DNA of 55,929 bases from Arcobacter nitrofigilis (GCA_020723015.1 DYJR01000002.1:1-55929), one strand, 5' to 3'; numbered from the stretch's first letter, positions 1 through 10,062 are shown. Program-made: numbers and translations. Notes: generated by a model from the letters alone, not told the origin.

Positions 1-109
1 TTTCTTATTTCAAAGACAACTTAAAAAATTGCACTTCAGATTTAAATTTTGGATAAAAGGAAGTTAGATTTATTTGTATATCTAGTTTTAAGAAAGGGAT
101 TGTGGATGG

Positions 110-217
110 TGAATGTTGAATGTTGAATATTGAATGTTGAGTTGGTGGGGGTGGTGGAAAAATTTTCTTACCAATAACCAATAACTAATTACTAATACAC
201 TAATTACTATTTAACAT
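110..217. repeat. Heptamer-period low-complexity repeat (GTTGAAT x n, then CCAATAA/CTAATTA arm)
   Basis: Read directly: ggtgaat gttgaat gttgaat attgaat gttgagt ... ccaataa ccaataa ctaatta ctaatac actaatt acta. Confidence 0.75.
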
Positions 218-241
218 CAGTCCATTTAAATATATCAAGTA

Positions 242-367
242 TTAAGATAGTATCAGTTTTTTTATTTGACTCTTAAATTTAATAGATGCTGATTTTTTAT
301 CTTGTGCTATAAAGTCTAAAATATGGTTGAAGTTATTTAAAAACTTATCTTCAAATACTATTTTCAT
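242..367 (-). pseudogene. Decayed RelE/ParE-type toxin (N-terminus kept, central part missing)
   Basis: Reads MKIVFEDKFLNNFNHILDFIAQDKKSASIKFKSQIKKLILS*; the other frame carries a toxin-like C-terminus (TDTILILDIFKWTDVK*), implying internal deletion plus frameshift. Confidence 0.6.
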
Positions 368-612
368 AGTTTGTCCAAATGTTTATCCACTTTATTCCAA
401 AATTCATCTTCTGTAAGATACTCACCATTAGCTACTCTTGCTTCAGCTTCATGAACTCTTCTTCTTGCTTCTTCAACACTACTCACTAATATATCTTTTG
501 GGTAAGGTGTAGTTTTTTTTGATTTTTAGCTCTGATTTTGGATACTTACTAAGATAAGATATGACATTGTTGTATAGATTATCTGATACTTTTATTTGTA
601 GAGTGTGCATAT
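364..612 (-). pseudogene. Frameshifted antitoxin partner of the decayed toxin
   Basis: MHTLQIKVSDNLYNNVISYLSKYPKSELKIKK in one frame, TPYPKDILVSSVEEARRRVHEAEARVANGEYLTEDEFWNKVDKHLDKL* in another; junction is an A8 run; stop overlaps toxin ATG (ATGA). Confidence 0.6.
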
Positions 613-679
613 TCTAAGCCCTCCATGATTTTTTGGTATTATAACATAAAATTTATAGAATATAGAAATGGTTGATGGT

Positions 680-739
680 GGAACGCCAGTCTATGACTGG
701 TAAAAATCTAAGACAAGCCCAGTCATAGACTGGGGTTCC
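680..739. repeat. Nested palindrome (GGAAC-CCAGTCTATGACTGG ... CCAGTCATAGACTGG-GTTCC)
   Basis: 15-nt arms are exact reverse complements and each is itself near-palindromic; abuts toxin stop codon at 741. Confidence 0.8.
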
Positions 740-740
740 G

Positions 741-1019
741 TTATGCTTTCCAAATGTTTTGTTTGAGAATACCTAGTATTAATATTTCATTTTCATTGAT
801 TTTATATGGTATGACATATTTTTTGTATATCATATCTCTTATGTTTTTGTTGTTTGATTTTTTTGATTTGCGGTACATATATGGAAAGTCTTTGAGGATT
901 TGCATACTATTTATTAGTTCACTTTTGAAATTATCAGCACTTGAAAAAGAATCTTCAGATATATACATATATATTTCCAAAAACTCCCTTTCAAATCTTT
1001 TTGAAAAGTTAATTTGCAT
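741..1019 (-). CDS. RelE/ParE-family toxin
   Basis: 92 aa, ParE/RelE-like sequence (FKSELINSMQILKDFPYMYRKS...NIRDMIYKKYVIPYKI); overlaps upstream antitoxin ORF. Confidence 0.7.
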   Translation of the reverse strand: MQINFSKRFEREFLEIYMYISEDSFSSADNFKSELINSMQILKDFPYMYRKSKKSNNKNIRDMIYKKYVIPYKINENEILILGILKQNIWKA

Positions 1020-1233
1020 TTTTGTACTTTTGTATTTTTTCTTCTATACTATCCCACATGCTATCAAAAGGTACAGCGGGGAGTGAACCGTCTTCTATCT
1101 CTTGTATTCTTTTTTCTAGTTCTAGCGTGATTTCGTCTTTTTGAATTTTGACTTTGTTTTTTGGTAGCACTTCTAATAGATTCATAAATTTAGGTACAAA
1201 GTCATCTTGAATTTTTAATGTAATAGTTTGCAT
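1009..1233 (-). CDS. Cognate antitoxin
   Basis: 74 aa small acidic protein upstream of and overlapping the toxin; N-terminus resembles the decayed antitoxin at 364-612. Confidence 0.6.
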   Translation of the reverse strand: MQTITLKIQDDFVPKFMNLLEVLPKNKVKIQKDEITLELEKRIQEIEDGSLPAVPFDSMWDSIEEKIQKYKNAN

Positions 1234-1316
1234 AAGTGTATCCTTGAAATTAATAAGGTGATTTTATCACAAAGAGGTAGGGATGTCAATAAAGTTGATG
1301 GTTTATGGTTGATGAT

Positions 1317-1372
1317 GTCATTCCGTACTTGATACGGAATCTAAAGAGATTCTGAATCAAGTTCAGGATGAC
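1317..1372. repeat. Two-hairpin palindromic repeat (GTCATTCCGTACTTGATACGGAAT...ATTCTGAATCAAGTTCAGGATGAC)
   Basis: Two adjacent stem-loops with complementary loops (CTTGA/TCAAG) inside a GTCAT/ATGAC outer repeat. Confidence 0.75.
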
Positions 1373-1380
1373 GAAAACAG

Positions 1381-1430
1381 GTCTTACTAATTACTAATAC
1401 ACTAATAACTAATAACTAAATATACTAACT
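1381..1430. repeat. Heptamer-period AT-rich array (ACTAATT/ACTAATA)
   Basis: ttactaattactaatacactaataactaataactaaatatactaactaac; runs into the stop codon of the 1425-2171 ORF. Confidence 0.75.
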
Positions 1431-2171
1431 AACCGGTGTCATTTTGTACCCGATATTAGACAGGGTACTCATAATAGAGTGCGTAGTTTTTCTTCTGATA
1501 TTTTTTGTAACGGTTCTTAAAGTATCTATAGTTATAGTTTTACCGTTTTTTTGTTTGAAATAGTTTTGTATTTTGTCGTAATCTAGAATTTTACCTTTAT
1601 TTTCTAGCAAAAGCTCGATAAGCGTAATCTCTTGAGACGTTAAAGGTATTTCTTTACCGTCTTTTACGAAACACTTAGCCGTATAAGAGTAATAGTAGCC
1701 GTCTTGAAATTCTATCAAATCCGTAGCAGAATTCTTTTGTTTACTTTCAACATCCACTTTACCTAATGTTCTTTTATCTTTTATTTTTTTTGCAGTTTCG
1801 TCAAGATATTCAAAAAATAAAGACTCTTTGAAAGGTTTTATGAAATATTTATCGACGTCATATTCTATAGCATCAAGTAAATAATCTGTTTCCGCATAGG
1901 CAGAAGTTACAACAATAACTTTTTCTTTGTCAAAAGCTCTAACGAATCTTGCAAAGTCTAGACCTGTATCGGCACTAGGAAGTCTAACGTCGGTAATGAT
2001 TAAATCAAAATCATTATACCCAAGGTCAAATTTAGTAGCAGCTTCTTGATAGTCCGTTACGTGCGTTACTTTTGCTCCAAGTCTAGTAAAAATACTTATG
2101 AAATTGTGTGAAATAACTTCATCATCTTCAATGTAAAGGATGTTTAAGTCTTTTATATTAGTGTATAACAT
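1425..2171 (-). CDS. OmpR-type response regulator
   Basis: Receiver domain (LYIEDDE...DLIITDVRLP...VVTSAYAE...KPF) plus C-terminal winged-helix-like region. Confidence 0.9.
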   Translation of the reverse strand: MLYTNIKDLNILYIEDDEVISHNFISIFTRLGAKVTHVTDYQEAATKFDLGYNDFDLIITDVRLPSADTGLDFARFVRAFDKEKVIVVTSAYAETDYLLDAIEYDVDKYFIKPFKESLFFEYLDETAKKIKDKRTLGKVDVESKQKNSATDLIEFQDGYYYSYTAKCFVKDGKEIPLTSQEITLIELLLENKGKILDYDKIQNYFKQKNGKTITIDTLRTVTKNIRRKTTHSIMSTLSNIGYKMTPVS

Positions 2172-2245
2172 ATCGTTCCTCTTTTTTTGATGTTATAACT
2201 TTATCAAATAATGTCTTAATTAACAATAAAATAAATTTTTTATAT

Positions 2246-4447
2246 TTATCTATTGCCATTTTTACAAAAATCCCTTTTTAGGTTGTTTAGGTACCCAAAT
2301 ATTCTAAGTAACGACTCTTCTACGGATTTTGCTATCACTTCAAGTTCTTTATTTGACTTTTTGTTTGCATTTGCAGTGACGAATTTTTGTAAGTTGTCGG
2401 AAAATGCTCTATTTTGTCTTTTGATATCTTCTATTACATCAGGAGTAATGCGATATTTTGACGCTACGGTATCAAGCCAATTATCCAACTTTTCAAAATG
2501 TAGAACTTTGAAATCGTTATAAGAACCTAGTTTTGAGTATATATTGTCTTTGATTGTAAGGGCATCAACTTTGATTTTTGCGGTATCATACACCAAATCT
2601 ATATCACATACTTTATCTTTTGCGTCACTTATAAAACTAGCACGTGAAGCTGCATTTACAAGAGAATCTGAAAGGTGAGCTATCTCATTTGACATAGACG
2701 ATATATCAGTAGCTACGCTTGCATTTTCTTGCGTTGCGGTATCAAGTCTATTTACCGCATCGCTGATTTGGTTCATAGCTTGTTCTTGTTCTTTACTTGA
2801 TGATGTTACGTTGTTTATAATCTCTATAGTTGAGCGAATTTTGTTATTGAGTTCGTTGTAACCGTTTATCATATCGGTAGAGATACTTTTCCCTTCGTTG
2901 GCTTTTTGGCTTGCACTTTCTACGAGAGCTTTTATCTCTTTTGCAGCTTCTGCACTTCTTGAAGCAAGGTTTCGCACCTCACCTGCAACTACCGCAAATC
3001 CTTTACCTGCTTCACCTGCAGTAGCTGCCTCAACCGCAGCATTAAGTGAAAGAATATTTGTTTGGAATGCTATTTGGTCGATTACTTCTATAGCTTCATC
3101 GATAGCACTTACTTTTCTATTTATTTCATCCATAGACATAGCCGTAGTATTTGCCAAAGATAACCCGTTTGAGGCAGAGTTATTTACCTCTTTAGCTAAG
3201 TTTGCCATAGCTACGGTATTTTGTGTGGTATTTCTGATGTTTGCCGTTATCTCTTCTATAGCAGCGGCCGTCTCTTCTAGTGAAGCTGCTTGAGAATTTG
3301 ACGAATGGGATAGATTTGATGAATTTCTTGATAATCTGTGCGTACTTGTATTTAGACTGTTACCTGCATTCATAACCATTGCAAGAAGTTCACTTGTGTT
3401 ATTACCTACCAGTTTAATAGCATTTGTAACACTTCCAAGGTCACCGTAGATACCTTCATCATCTAGTTTATAATCAAATTTAGATTCACTGTATTGTCTT
3501 AGTGTATAGTTGATTTTATCTAATGTTTGATGAGTGTCTTTTATCATAGTGTTTAGCTTAGTTTTTAGCTCTTCAACATAAAGGTTTGATGCCTTCGATT
3601 TAACTTCATATACAAAGAAACCGTTTGCACATTTTTGTAATACGTCGCTAGCCTCTTCGATAACTATCTTATCTTTTGCAAGACCTTCTTGAACTTTATC
3701 CATGTATTTGTTGAATAAAACCGTTACTTCTCCTATTTCATCGTTAGATGTTACAGGTAGTTTGATATCCGTGCTATTTGAATTGATAAGATTTGTAAAT
3801 CCTTCTTTTAGTCCGTCAATAGGTTTCGTAGCTCTTGTAATAGCAAGGAATATAAGACCTATCGTAAGCCATCCGAGGATTGTAGAAGATATGAAAATAT
3901 TTAGTGCTATGGCGTTTCTTTTGTCATCGGCATTTTGTAATGAGAAGGTTAAGTCCATAACACCTATAACATCGCCTTCGGCTTGATTTGCGTGACACAT
4001 AAGACACTCAGCCGTTGCAATCATAGGTCGAAGCATTCTAATAAGATGACCGTTATCCGTATATTCTACTACTTCTTCTTTTTTTGATGACATTACGCGT
4101 AATACGTCTTTGTCTTTAGTATACTCCTCACCGCTTGAGTATAAATCAATCAAGGGTTGAGATTTGGCAACGTTTAGATTATAAACACCATGTATTTTTG
4201 AAGCATCTTCTTCCGATTTTTTAATAATTACAGGGTCTCCCGTATTCATAGCATTTCTAAGGCTTTGGAAAATAGCGGTATTTAGCATATGTAGATTTTC
4301 TGTCATAGTTTCTATAGAAGTTTTTTCTACTTTTTTAATAGTCATGTAAATGATAACTAAACTACTTATGGTTATCAAGGCCCACATAGCAAATACTATC
4401 TTGTAACTAATCTTTGAACTTATAAAGTCTATCACCTTTTTTATCAT
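2246..4447 (-). CDS. Methyl-accepting chemotaxis protein with heme-binding periplasmic sensor
   Basis: Two TM segments, CLMCH heme motif in periplasmic part, HAMP-like region, MCP signalling hairpin ([41 protein letters not shown]), CZB-like C-terminus. Confidence 0.9.
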   Translation of the reverse strand: MIKKVIDFISSKISYKIVFAMWALITISSLVIIYMTIKKVEKTSIETMTENLHMLNTAIFQSLRNAMNTGDPVIIKKSEEDASKIHGVYNLNVAKSQPLIDLYSSGEEYTKDKDVLRVMSSKKEEVVEYTDNGHLIRMLRPMIATAECLMCHANQAEGDVIGVMDLTFSLQNADDKRNAIALNIFISSTILGWLTIGLIFLAITRATKPIDGLKEGFTNLINSNSTDIKLPVTSNDEIGEVTVLFNKYMDKVQEGLAKDKIVIEEASDVLQKCANGFFVYEVKSKASNLYVEELKTKLNTMIKDTHQTLDKINYTLRQYSESKFDYKLDDEGIYGDLGSVTNAIKLVGNNTSELLAMVMNAGNSLNTSTHRLSRNSSNLSHSSNSQAASLEETAAAIEEITANIRNTTQNTVAMANLAKEVNNSASNGLSLANTTAMSMDEINRKVSAIDEAIEVIDQIAFQTNILSLNAAVEAATAGEAGKGFAVVAGEVRNLASRSAEAAKEIKALVESASQKANEGKSISTDMINGYNELNNKIRSTIEIINNVTSSSKEQEQAMNQISDAVNRLDTATQENASVATDISSMSNEIAHLSDSLVNAASRASFISDAKDKVCDIDLVYDTAKIKVDALTIKDNIYSKLGSYNDFKVLHFEKLDNWLDTVASKYRITPDVIEDIKRQNRAFSDNLQKFVTANANKKSNKELEVIAKSVEESLLRIFGYLNNLKRDFCKNGNR

Positions 4448-4518
4448 CGTAAACCCTTTATTTGAAAATGCTAGTAAATCAAGTGAAGATTTGATTTACT
4501 ATTATATAATAATTTATA

Positions 4519-4809
4519 TTACAGTTTAGAGATATAATCCGCAAGAGACTTAATATCCGCATCACTTAGTTTTGACGCTATAGGTTTTTTCACTGCAAGC
4601 ATACCGTGAACGTTTCTACTACCGTCTTTGTAACCGTTTAATGCTGCAACTATATCAGCCGAAGCCCATCCTTTGATAATTTCACTTTTACCTAATGCTT
4701 TTTTTTCTGCGTTGTTACCGTGACATGATGCACACTCTTTTTTGAATAAATCAGCACTTCCAAAACATAAAGTAGCCGTAGCTAAACCGACAAGTAATAA
4801 CTTTTTTAT
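4519..4809 (-). CDS. Small c-type cytochrome (class I, CASCH)
   Basis: Manually translated; absent from ORF track: (ATA)KKLLLVGLATATLCFGSADLFKKECASCHGNNAEKKALGKSEIIKGWASADIVAALNGYKDGSRNVHGMLAVKKPIASKLSDADIKSLADYISKL*; signal peptide, CXXCH, distal HGM; SD-like AGGGAG upstream; no ATG at the start. Confidence 0.8.
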   Translation of the reverse strand: MKKLLLVGLATATLCFGSADLFKKECASCHGNNAEKKALGKSEIIKGWASADIVAALNGYKDGSRNVHGMLAVKKPIASKLSDADIKSLADYISKL

Positions 4810-4910
4810 AAAATCTCCCTTTTTTTATAATTTCTGTATTTTACTTATTTATAGCTTAAATATTACTTAATTGTATAATAAATAATTTACATGTATGAAA
4901 TTTGTAACTT

Positions 4911-5267
4911 TTACTGTGAATGTCCTAAAATTTTATTTATAGCTTTGTGTAAGTTTGGAAGCCCATATCTGATTGCATTTTCGATAATAAACATATCTAT
5001 ACCTTCATAATCATGTGCTATGAAGTTTCTTACATCATTAAGACCTTTTAAATCTTCTTTGTCAAAGTATTCTAAGATTTGAAATTCGTTATCGTCTTTT
5101 AATTTCCTAATTTGCTCGGCAATAGATACTAAATGCATTAAAATAGCAGGTTTTGATTTAATTTCATCTTTTAATGCTAGTGTAATTTTATTATCGAATT
5201 CATCTAATATTGAGGCTATATTTTCCAATTTAATAAGAATAATCTTGATACGTTCTATGGGCTTCAT
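4911..5267 (-). CDS. HepT-like RNase toxin (DUF86)
   Basis: RNFIAHDY (RX4HXY-type motif), overlaps upstream nucleotidyltransferase by ATGA. Confidence 0.8.
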   Translation of the reverse strand: MKPIERIKIILIKLENIASILDEFDNKITLALKDEIKSKPAILMHLVSIAEQIRKLKDDNEFQILEYFDKEDLKGLNDVRNFIAHDYEGIDMFIIENAIRYGLPNLHKAINKILGHSQ

Positions 5268-5575
5268 GATATTAAATCTTTTAAAATATTTTGGTTTAGA
5301 TTGCTATTTATACTATCTATGGATACAAAATCCACTTTAGTATTTAAATATTTTGATAATTCGCTTGATGTTTGGGCTATCTTTGAAGCACCTGAAAAGC
5401 CTTTGTATTTAGATAAAAATAATTCTTTATCTAACTTATAAGCAATGTCCACATCACTCCTAGAAGAAGCTTCATTTCTCGCTACACTACCGAATATACC
5501 GCATATTATGATGCCATCATTAGCAAGTTGCGGTTTGATAAGGTTAAGTTTTTGTAATATTTCTAATCTATCCAT
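5264..5575 (-). CDS. MntA-like minimal nucleotidyltransferase antitoxin
   Basis: GIFGSVARNEASSRSDVDIAY matches GSX10DXD. Confidence 0.8.
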   Translation of the reverse strand: MDRLEILQKLNLIKPQLANDGIIICGIFGSVARNEASSRSDVDIAYKLDKELFLSKYKGFSGASKIAQTSSELSKYLNTKVDFVSIDSINSNLNQNILKDLIS

Positions 5576-5614
5576 TTCATCATCTTACATTAAAATCTTT
5601 TAAGTTTTGATTAA

Positions 5615-6580
5615 TTATCCGCCTGTTTCATAAAATGCTCTTGAGGAGTCAGTATTGCTATCTTCGCTCCATTTGTTCTTTTCAGGTTTGTTTCTAAGGA
5701 CTGTTTTTAGGACTTCTACGGCTTTGTCTATATCCCCGTTTCTTACATAATCTCTTATACTCATAGCATCTTCAAAGTATAGACAAGGTATTAGATACCC
5801 TTCAGCCGTAAGTCTTATACGGTTGCAACTAGTACAAAAGTCATCAAGATGCGGTTCTATTATACCGAATTCATATCCATCTTCAAGGGCAAAGTATTGT
5901 GCCGGTGAAGATGATTCTCTAGGTAGTTTCAAAAAGTTATATTTTTGAGATATTATATTTTGGATTTGACTGCTTTTTAGACCTTTGAGTGATGACGTGG
6001 CATGGGAGTTTTCCATAAACTCTATAAAACGTATTTTGAAACCCTCTTTTTTGCAAAACTCTAAGAGGTCTATAATCTCATCATCGTTAATACCTTGTAT
6101 AGGAACGGAGTTGATTTTGACTTCGAGTCCCACTTTTTTGGCTTCTAAAATACCTTCTAAGACATCTTTTAGGACATCTTTTTGTGCTATTTTGGCTGCT
6201 TTGTGCGGAATTAAGGAATCAAGGGATATATTGATACGTTTTAGTCCGGCATTTTTGAGTCTTGAAGCTACGCTTTTGAGTAAAAAGCCGTTGGTCGTAA
6301 GGGCTAAGTCGATAGATGAGTCGTAGCCGTAAATCATGGCTATGAATTTATCTAAATCTTCCCTAAGAAGCGGTTCACCACCTGTGAGACGAATTTTTTT
6401 GATACCTAAATCTATGGATGCTTTTACGAATTTGAACATATCTTCAAAGGAGAGTATGTTTTCTTTCGGTACCCAAGAAAAAGGTTTTTCCGGCATACAG
6501 TATTGACATCTGAAATTGCATCTTTCGGTAACCGATATACGAAGATAATCAACTTTTCTACCGTGGGCGTCTATTAACAT
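5615..6580 (-). CDS. moaA: GTP 3',8-cyclase (molybdopterin biosynthesis)
   Basis: Radical [11 protein letters not shown], second cluster [13 protein letters not shown]...C, C-terminal GG. Confidence 0.95.
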   Translation of the reverse strand: MLIDAHGRKVDYLRISVTERCNFRCQYCMPEKPFSWVPKENILSFEDMFKFVKASIDLGIKKIRLTGGEPLLREDLDKFIAMIYGYDSSIDLALTTNGFLLKSVASRLKNAGLKRINISLDSLIPHKAAKIAQKDVLKDVLEGILEAKKVGLEVKINSVPIQGINDDEIIDLLEFCKKEGFKIRFIEFMENSHATSSLKGLKSSQIQNIISQKYNFLKLPRESSSPAQYFALEDGYEFGIIEPHLDDFCTSCNRIRLTAEGYLIPCLYFEDAMSIRDYVRNGDIDKAVEVLKTVLRNKPEKNKWSEDSNTDSSRAFYETGG

Positions 6581-6613
6581 GTGAATCCTTTTAACCTTTT
6601 ATCTATAAAAATA

Positions 6614-7858
6614 TCAGAGATATTTACGTAAAACTTCAGGTATTGTTATGCTTCCATCTTCTTGTTGGTAGTTTTCCATAATAGCTATAAGAGTTCTTCC
6701 TACCGCTAAACTTGAACCGTTTAATGTATGTACAAGTTCATTTTTCTTGCCATTTTTGTATCTTATTTTAGCTCTTCTTGCTTGAAAGTCATAGGTATTT
6801 GAAATAGAGCTTATTTCCCTATATTTACCTTGTCCCGGAAGCCAAACTTCTAGGTCTATTGTTTTTGCAGCACCAAAGCCTAGATCTCCGGTGCAAAGCA
6901 TCATTTTTTGGTGTGGAAGTCCTAGTGAAGTGAGTAAATCACTAGCACAGCTTACCATCTCTTCAAATACTTTATCACTCTCTTCAGGTTTTGTGATACA
7001 TACAAGCTCTACTTTGTCAAATTGGTGTTGTCTTATCATACCTCTTGTGTCACGTCCTGCACTACCTGCTTCTTTTCTAAAGCAAGGGGTGTAAGAGGTA
7101 AGTTTTAGAGGCAATTCTTCACTACTTAAAATTTCATCACGATAGAGGTTTGTAAGACTTACTTCCGATGTCGGGATAAGATATAAATCTTCACCGTCTA
7201 TTTTAAATAAATCATCTTCAAACTTCGGTAATTGACCGGTTCCTAGAAGTGATGCACTATTTGCCATAAAAGGTACGTTCCACTCTATAAATCCTCGTGA
7301 ACGGTTGAAGTCAAGCATATAGTTTATCAAAGCACGCTCTAGTCTTGCAGCCGTACCACTAAGGGCGGTAAATCTACTTTTTGCTAGTTTTACCCCTCTT
7401 TCAAAGTCTAGCCAACCGTTTATTTCACCAAGTTCAAAATGCTCTTTAGGGGTGAAATTAAAGTTTTTGGGAGTAAGGATTTTTTCTAAAATAACATTGT
7501 CGTTTTCATCTGCACCCTCAGGAACTTCATCGGATGGAAGATTTGGAATATTAAGTAACTTCGCTTCAAGTTCTGCTTCCAAATCCCTTACTATATTTTC
7601 AAGTTCTTGTCTGTTTACTTTTATGGTATCGATTTGAGCTTTGAGTTCGTTTACATCCAAACCTTTTTGTTTGTAAGCACCAAATTGTGAAGAGAGAGCG
7701 TTTTGTTCCGCTTGAAGTTCTTCCATTTTTGTTCTTGTAGATTTTGAGTTTTGGCTAAGTATTTTTAAATCTTCTAAGACCTCTTTTAAAACACCCTTTT
7801 TTGAGAGTTTTGATGCAACCGTATCAAAGTCTTTTTGTAATAATTTAACATCTATCAT
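6614..7858 (-). CDS. serS: Serine--tRNA ligase
   Basis: Full-length SerRS motifs ([61 protein letters not shown]). Confidence 0.97.
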   Translation of the reverse strand: MIDVKLLQKDFDTVASKLSKKGVLKEVLEDLKILSQNSKSTRTKMEELQAEQNALSSQFGAYKQKGLDVNELKAQIDTIKVNRQELENIVRDLEAELEAKLLNIPNLPSDEVPEGADENDNVILEKILTPKNFNFTPKEHFELGEINGWLDFERGVKLAKSRFTALSGTAARLERALINYMLDFNRSRGFIEWNVPFMANSASLLGTGQLPKFEDDLFKIDGEDLYLIPTSEVSLTNLYRDEILSSEELPLKLTSYTPCFRKEAGSAGRDTRGMIRQHQFDKVELVCITKPEESDKVFEEMVSCASDLLTSLGLPHQKMMLCTGDLGFGAAKTIDLEVWLPGQGKYREISSISNTYDFQARRAKIRYKNGKKNELVHTLNGSSLAVGRTLIAIMENYQQEDGSITIPEVLRKYL

Positions 7859-8060
7859 TATTCATTTCCACTTTTATTCTTACATTCTCTCCGTCAACTT
7901 CTACGCTAAATTCGTGTTTGTGACAGAAATTCTCATTGGTATATTCGCACATTTGACCCACCTGAGTCAAAGCCTCTTGCAAAGATGTACAGTCGGTAGT
8001 TTCTACCCAATTTTCATTTTTTGCACACCCGCAAAGTTTTTCTACTATAATTGTAGCCAT
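7845..8060 (-). CDS. Conserved Cys-rich small protein, unknown function
   Basis: 71 aa ORF overlapping serS start; multiple Cys/His ([15 protein letters not shown]). Confidence 0.6.
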   Translation of the reverse strand: MATIIVEKLCGCAKNENWVETTDCTSLQEALTQVGQMCEYTNENFCHKHEFSVEVDGENVRIKVEMNNDRC

Positions 8061-8203
8061 TTTAACAAACCTCCATTTGTTTAAGTATTGGTTTTTAATA
8101 CTTCATTTATAGTATATTAGCAAAAAATTGATAAAATATGGTTTGACTTATATCAAATAATTTGTAGATGAAAGATGGTAGAGGGCAGAAAGGGGAGGAT
8201 ATA

Positions 8204-9481
8204 TGAAAATATTTTTTAAAGTGTGGTTACCTATTATATTGATTGTTGTCGTGGCATTTTATATTACTTCAAGATTTATACAGCCTCCCGTCGAAAAAAA
8301 CTAGTCATTGCAAGCAGTACGGAAAAAGGGCATTATTATAAAATGGCTTTAGAGTATAAAAAGCTACTTGAAGATGAAGGTGTAAAGGTAGAAGTATTAA
8401 AAACTGCCGGTAGTGAAGAAAATCTGAGACTTTTACAAAATAAAAAAGTAGATATTGCATTTATACAAAACGGCATTGCACATAACGGTGATAAAAATAG
8501 TTTATATTCTTTGGCAAATGTTTTTTATGAGCCTTTGTAGTTTTTTATAAGGATAGGGGATTTATACAAAATTACGAGGTTGAATTTATAGGTTCTAAAC
8601 TCTCTTTTGGTATCGAAGGTAGCGGGACTAAATTTTTGTCTTCACTTGTTTTGACGTTAAATGGTTTAAACGAGACCAATAGTGACTTTTTGTATTTATC
8701 TGCAGGGGAGTCAAAAGATAAGTTGTTAAGCGGTGAAATAGACGGGATGTTTTTTATAGGGCAAGCAGAATCAAACATAGTAAGGTCACTTCTAGAACAT
8801 CCGGATATAAGGCTATTTTCATTTTCAAGGGCTGAAGCTTATGCAAAAAATCTCCCTTTTTTAAAGTCTCTTAATCTTTATGAAGGGACACTTGATATGT
8901 ATGCTAACCTTCCGTAGGAGGATATAAAACTTTTGGGTTCTACGGCTAGTTTGGTTACCCATGAAGATGTTCCCGATGAGCTTGTACGATTTTTTGTAAA
9001 ACAGTTGCCTAAAGTTCACGGTAGCGGTGGACTTTTTGACAAGATAGGTGAGTTCCCGTCTATAGCCAATATGGATATGCAAATACATGATGAAGCATAT
9101 ATGTATTTTACTTACGGTGATACTTGGCTAGAGACGATTTTTCCGTACTGGGTAGCATCAAATATAGATAGACTTAAAATTCTTTTAATACCTTTGCTTA
9201 CATTGCTTATACCGCTATTTAAAGGTGTAATTCCATTGTATGTGTGGACGATAAGGTCTAAGATATATAAATGGTACGATAAAGTAAATGAAATAGATGA
9301 GAGTATCAATAACTCTTCAACAGATGAGATAAACACGATTATACAAGAATTGGAAACTTTGAAAATAGAAATCCAAAATCAGACTAAAGTCCCTTTGGTA
9401 TATATGGGAGAATACTATAACCTTCTAGTGCATGTAGATTTAGTTATAACAAAAGCCAAAAATCACTCTACAGGGACGTGA
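8204..9481 (+). pseudogene. TAXI-type TRAP transporter solute receptor, disrupted
   Basis: Homology-like protein runs through three ORFs: MKIFFKVWLPIILIVVVAFYITSRFIQPPVEKN* / ...KLVIASSTEKGHYYKMALEYKKLLEDEGVKV...YEPL* / ...IGSKLSFGIEGSGTKFLSSLVLTLNG...NLP* / EDIKLLGSTASLVTHEDVPDELV...; two frameshifts and one in-frame TAG. Confidence 0.8.
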
Positions 9482-10062
9482 TTTTTTATTTTTTCCGAGA
9501 TTTCTTCTTTTTTGACATAATCCGCGCCCATAGAGATAATAAACTTTGAAGCCTCTTCTAGGGTTAAAGATGTCGATATTACATATTTCCTTTGGATAAT
9601 AATAGTATATCCGCTAGTAGGGTTCGGTGAAGTAGGTACAAATAATACAAGAATATCTTCATGTTTGTTGAGGACGTAAGCAGGTACCCATACATCTGTT
9701 TTTGGGTATTCTACTAAAACCACCTCTTTTCTTGAACCATCACCGTTTTGCAAAAACATATCCGTAATTTTTTTTGAAATAGAATATATAGTTCTAACTG
9801 CAGGTATTTTTTCTAAGGCAGATTCTATCCATGATAGTATAAAAAATCTTCCCGATTTTTCCATAAAGTATCCAAGTATAATCAAAAATCCAAGGGCTAA
9901 CGCAATAATAATAGCCGTATATAAAGAGTCGTTTGTATATTTTGATAAAAAGTCGAATAAAGATAAACTAATACTTTGAACCCAATAAACTACTTGAATA
10001 ACAACTAAAAGCGGAACTACGGATAATGTGCCTATAAGTAAAAACTTGCCCCATTTTTTCAT
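9463..10062 (-). CDS. DUF502 family membrane protein
   Basis: Two N-terminal TM segments and LVEYPKTDVWVPAYV...VFVPTSPNPTSGY pattern. Confidence 0.85.
   Translation of the reverse strand: MKKWGKFLLIGTLSVVPLLVVIQVVYWVQSISLSLFDFLSKYTNDSLYTAIIIALALGFLIILGYFMEKSGRFFILSWIESALEKIPAVRTIYSISKKITDMFLQNGDGSRKEVVLVEYPKTDVWVPAYVLNKHEDILVLFVPTSPNPTSGYTIIIQRKYVISTSLTLEEASKFIISMGADYVKKEEISEKIKNHVPVE

Noticed and set aside
110-217. Possible CRISPR array
   Set aside because: Units are ~7 nt with no unique spacers of 26-40 nt and no cas genes nearby.
754-1086. Plus-strand ORF opposite the toxin
   Set aside because: Antisense shadow of a better supported minus-strand toxin/antitoxin pair; hydrophobic composition typical of reverse-strand AT-rich sequence.
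2253-3986. Plus-strand ORFs 2253-2522, 2898-3293, 3702-3986
   Set aside because: Antisense to a convincing full-length MCP gene.
8223-9481. Three separate small genes (8223-8540, 8636-8917, 8933-9481)
   Set aside because: Their translations join into one TAXI-receptor-like protein; best explained as one disrupted gene.
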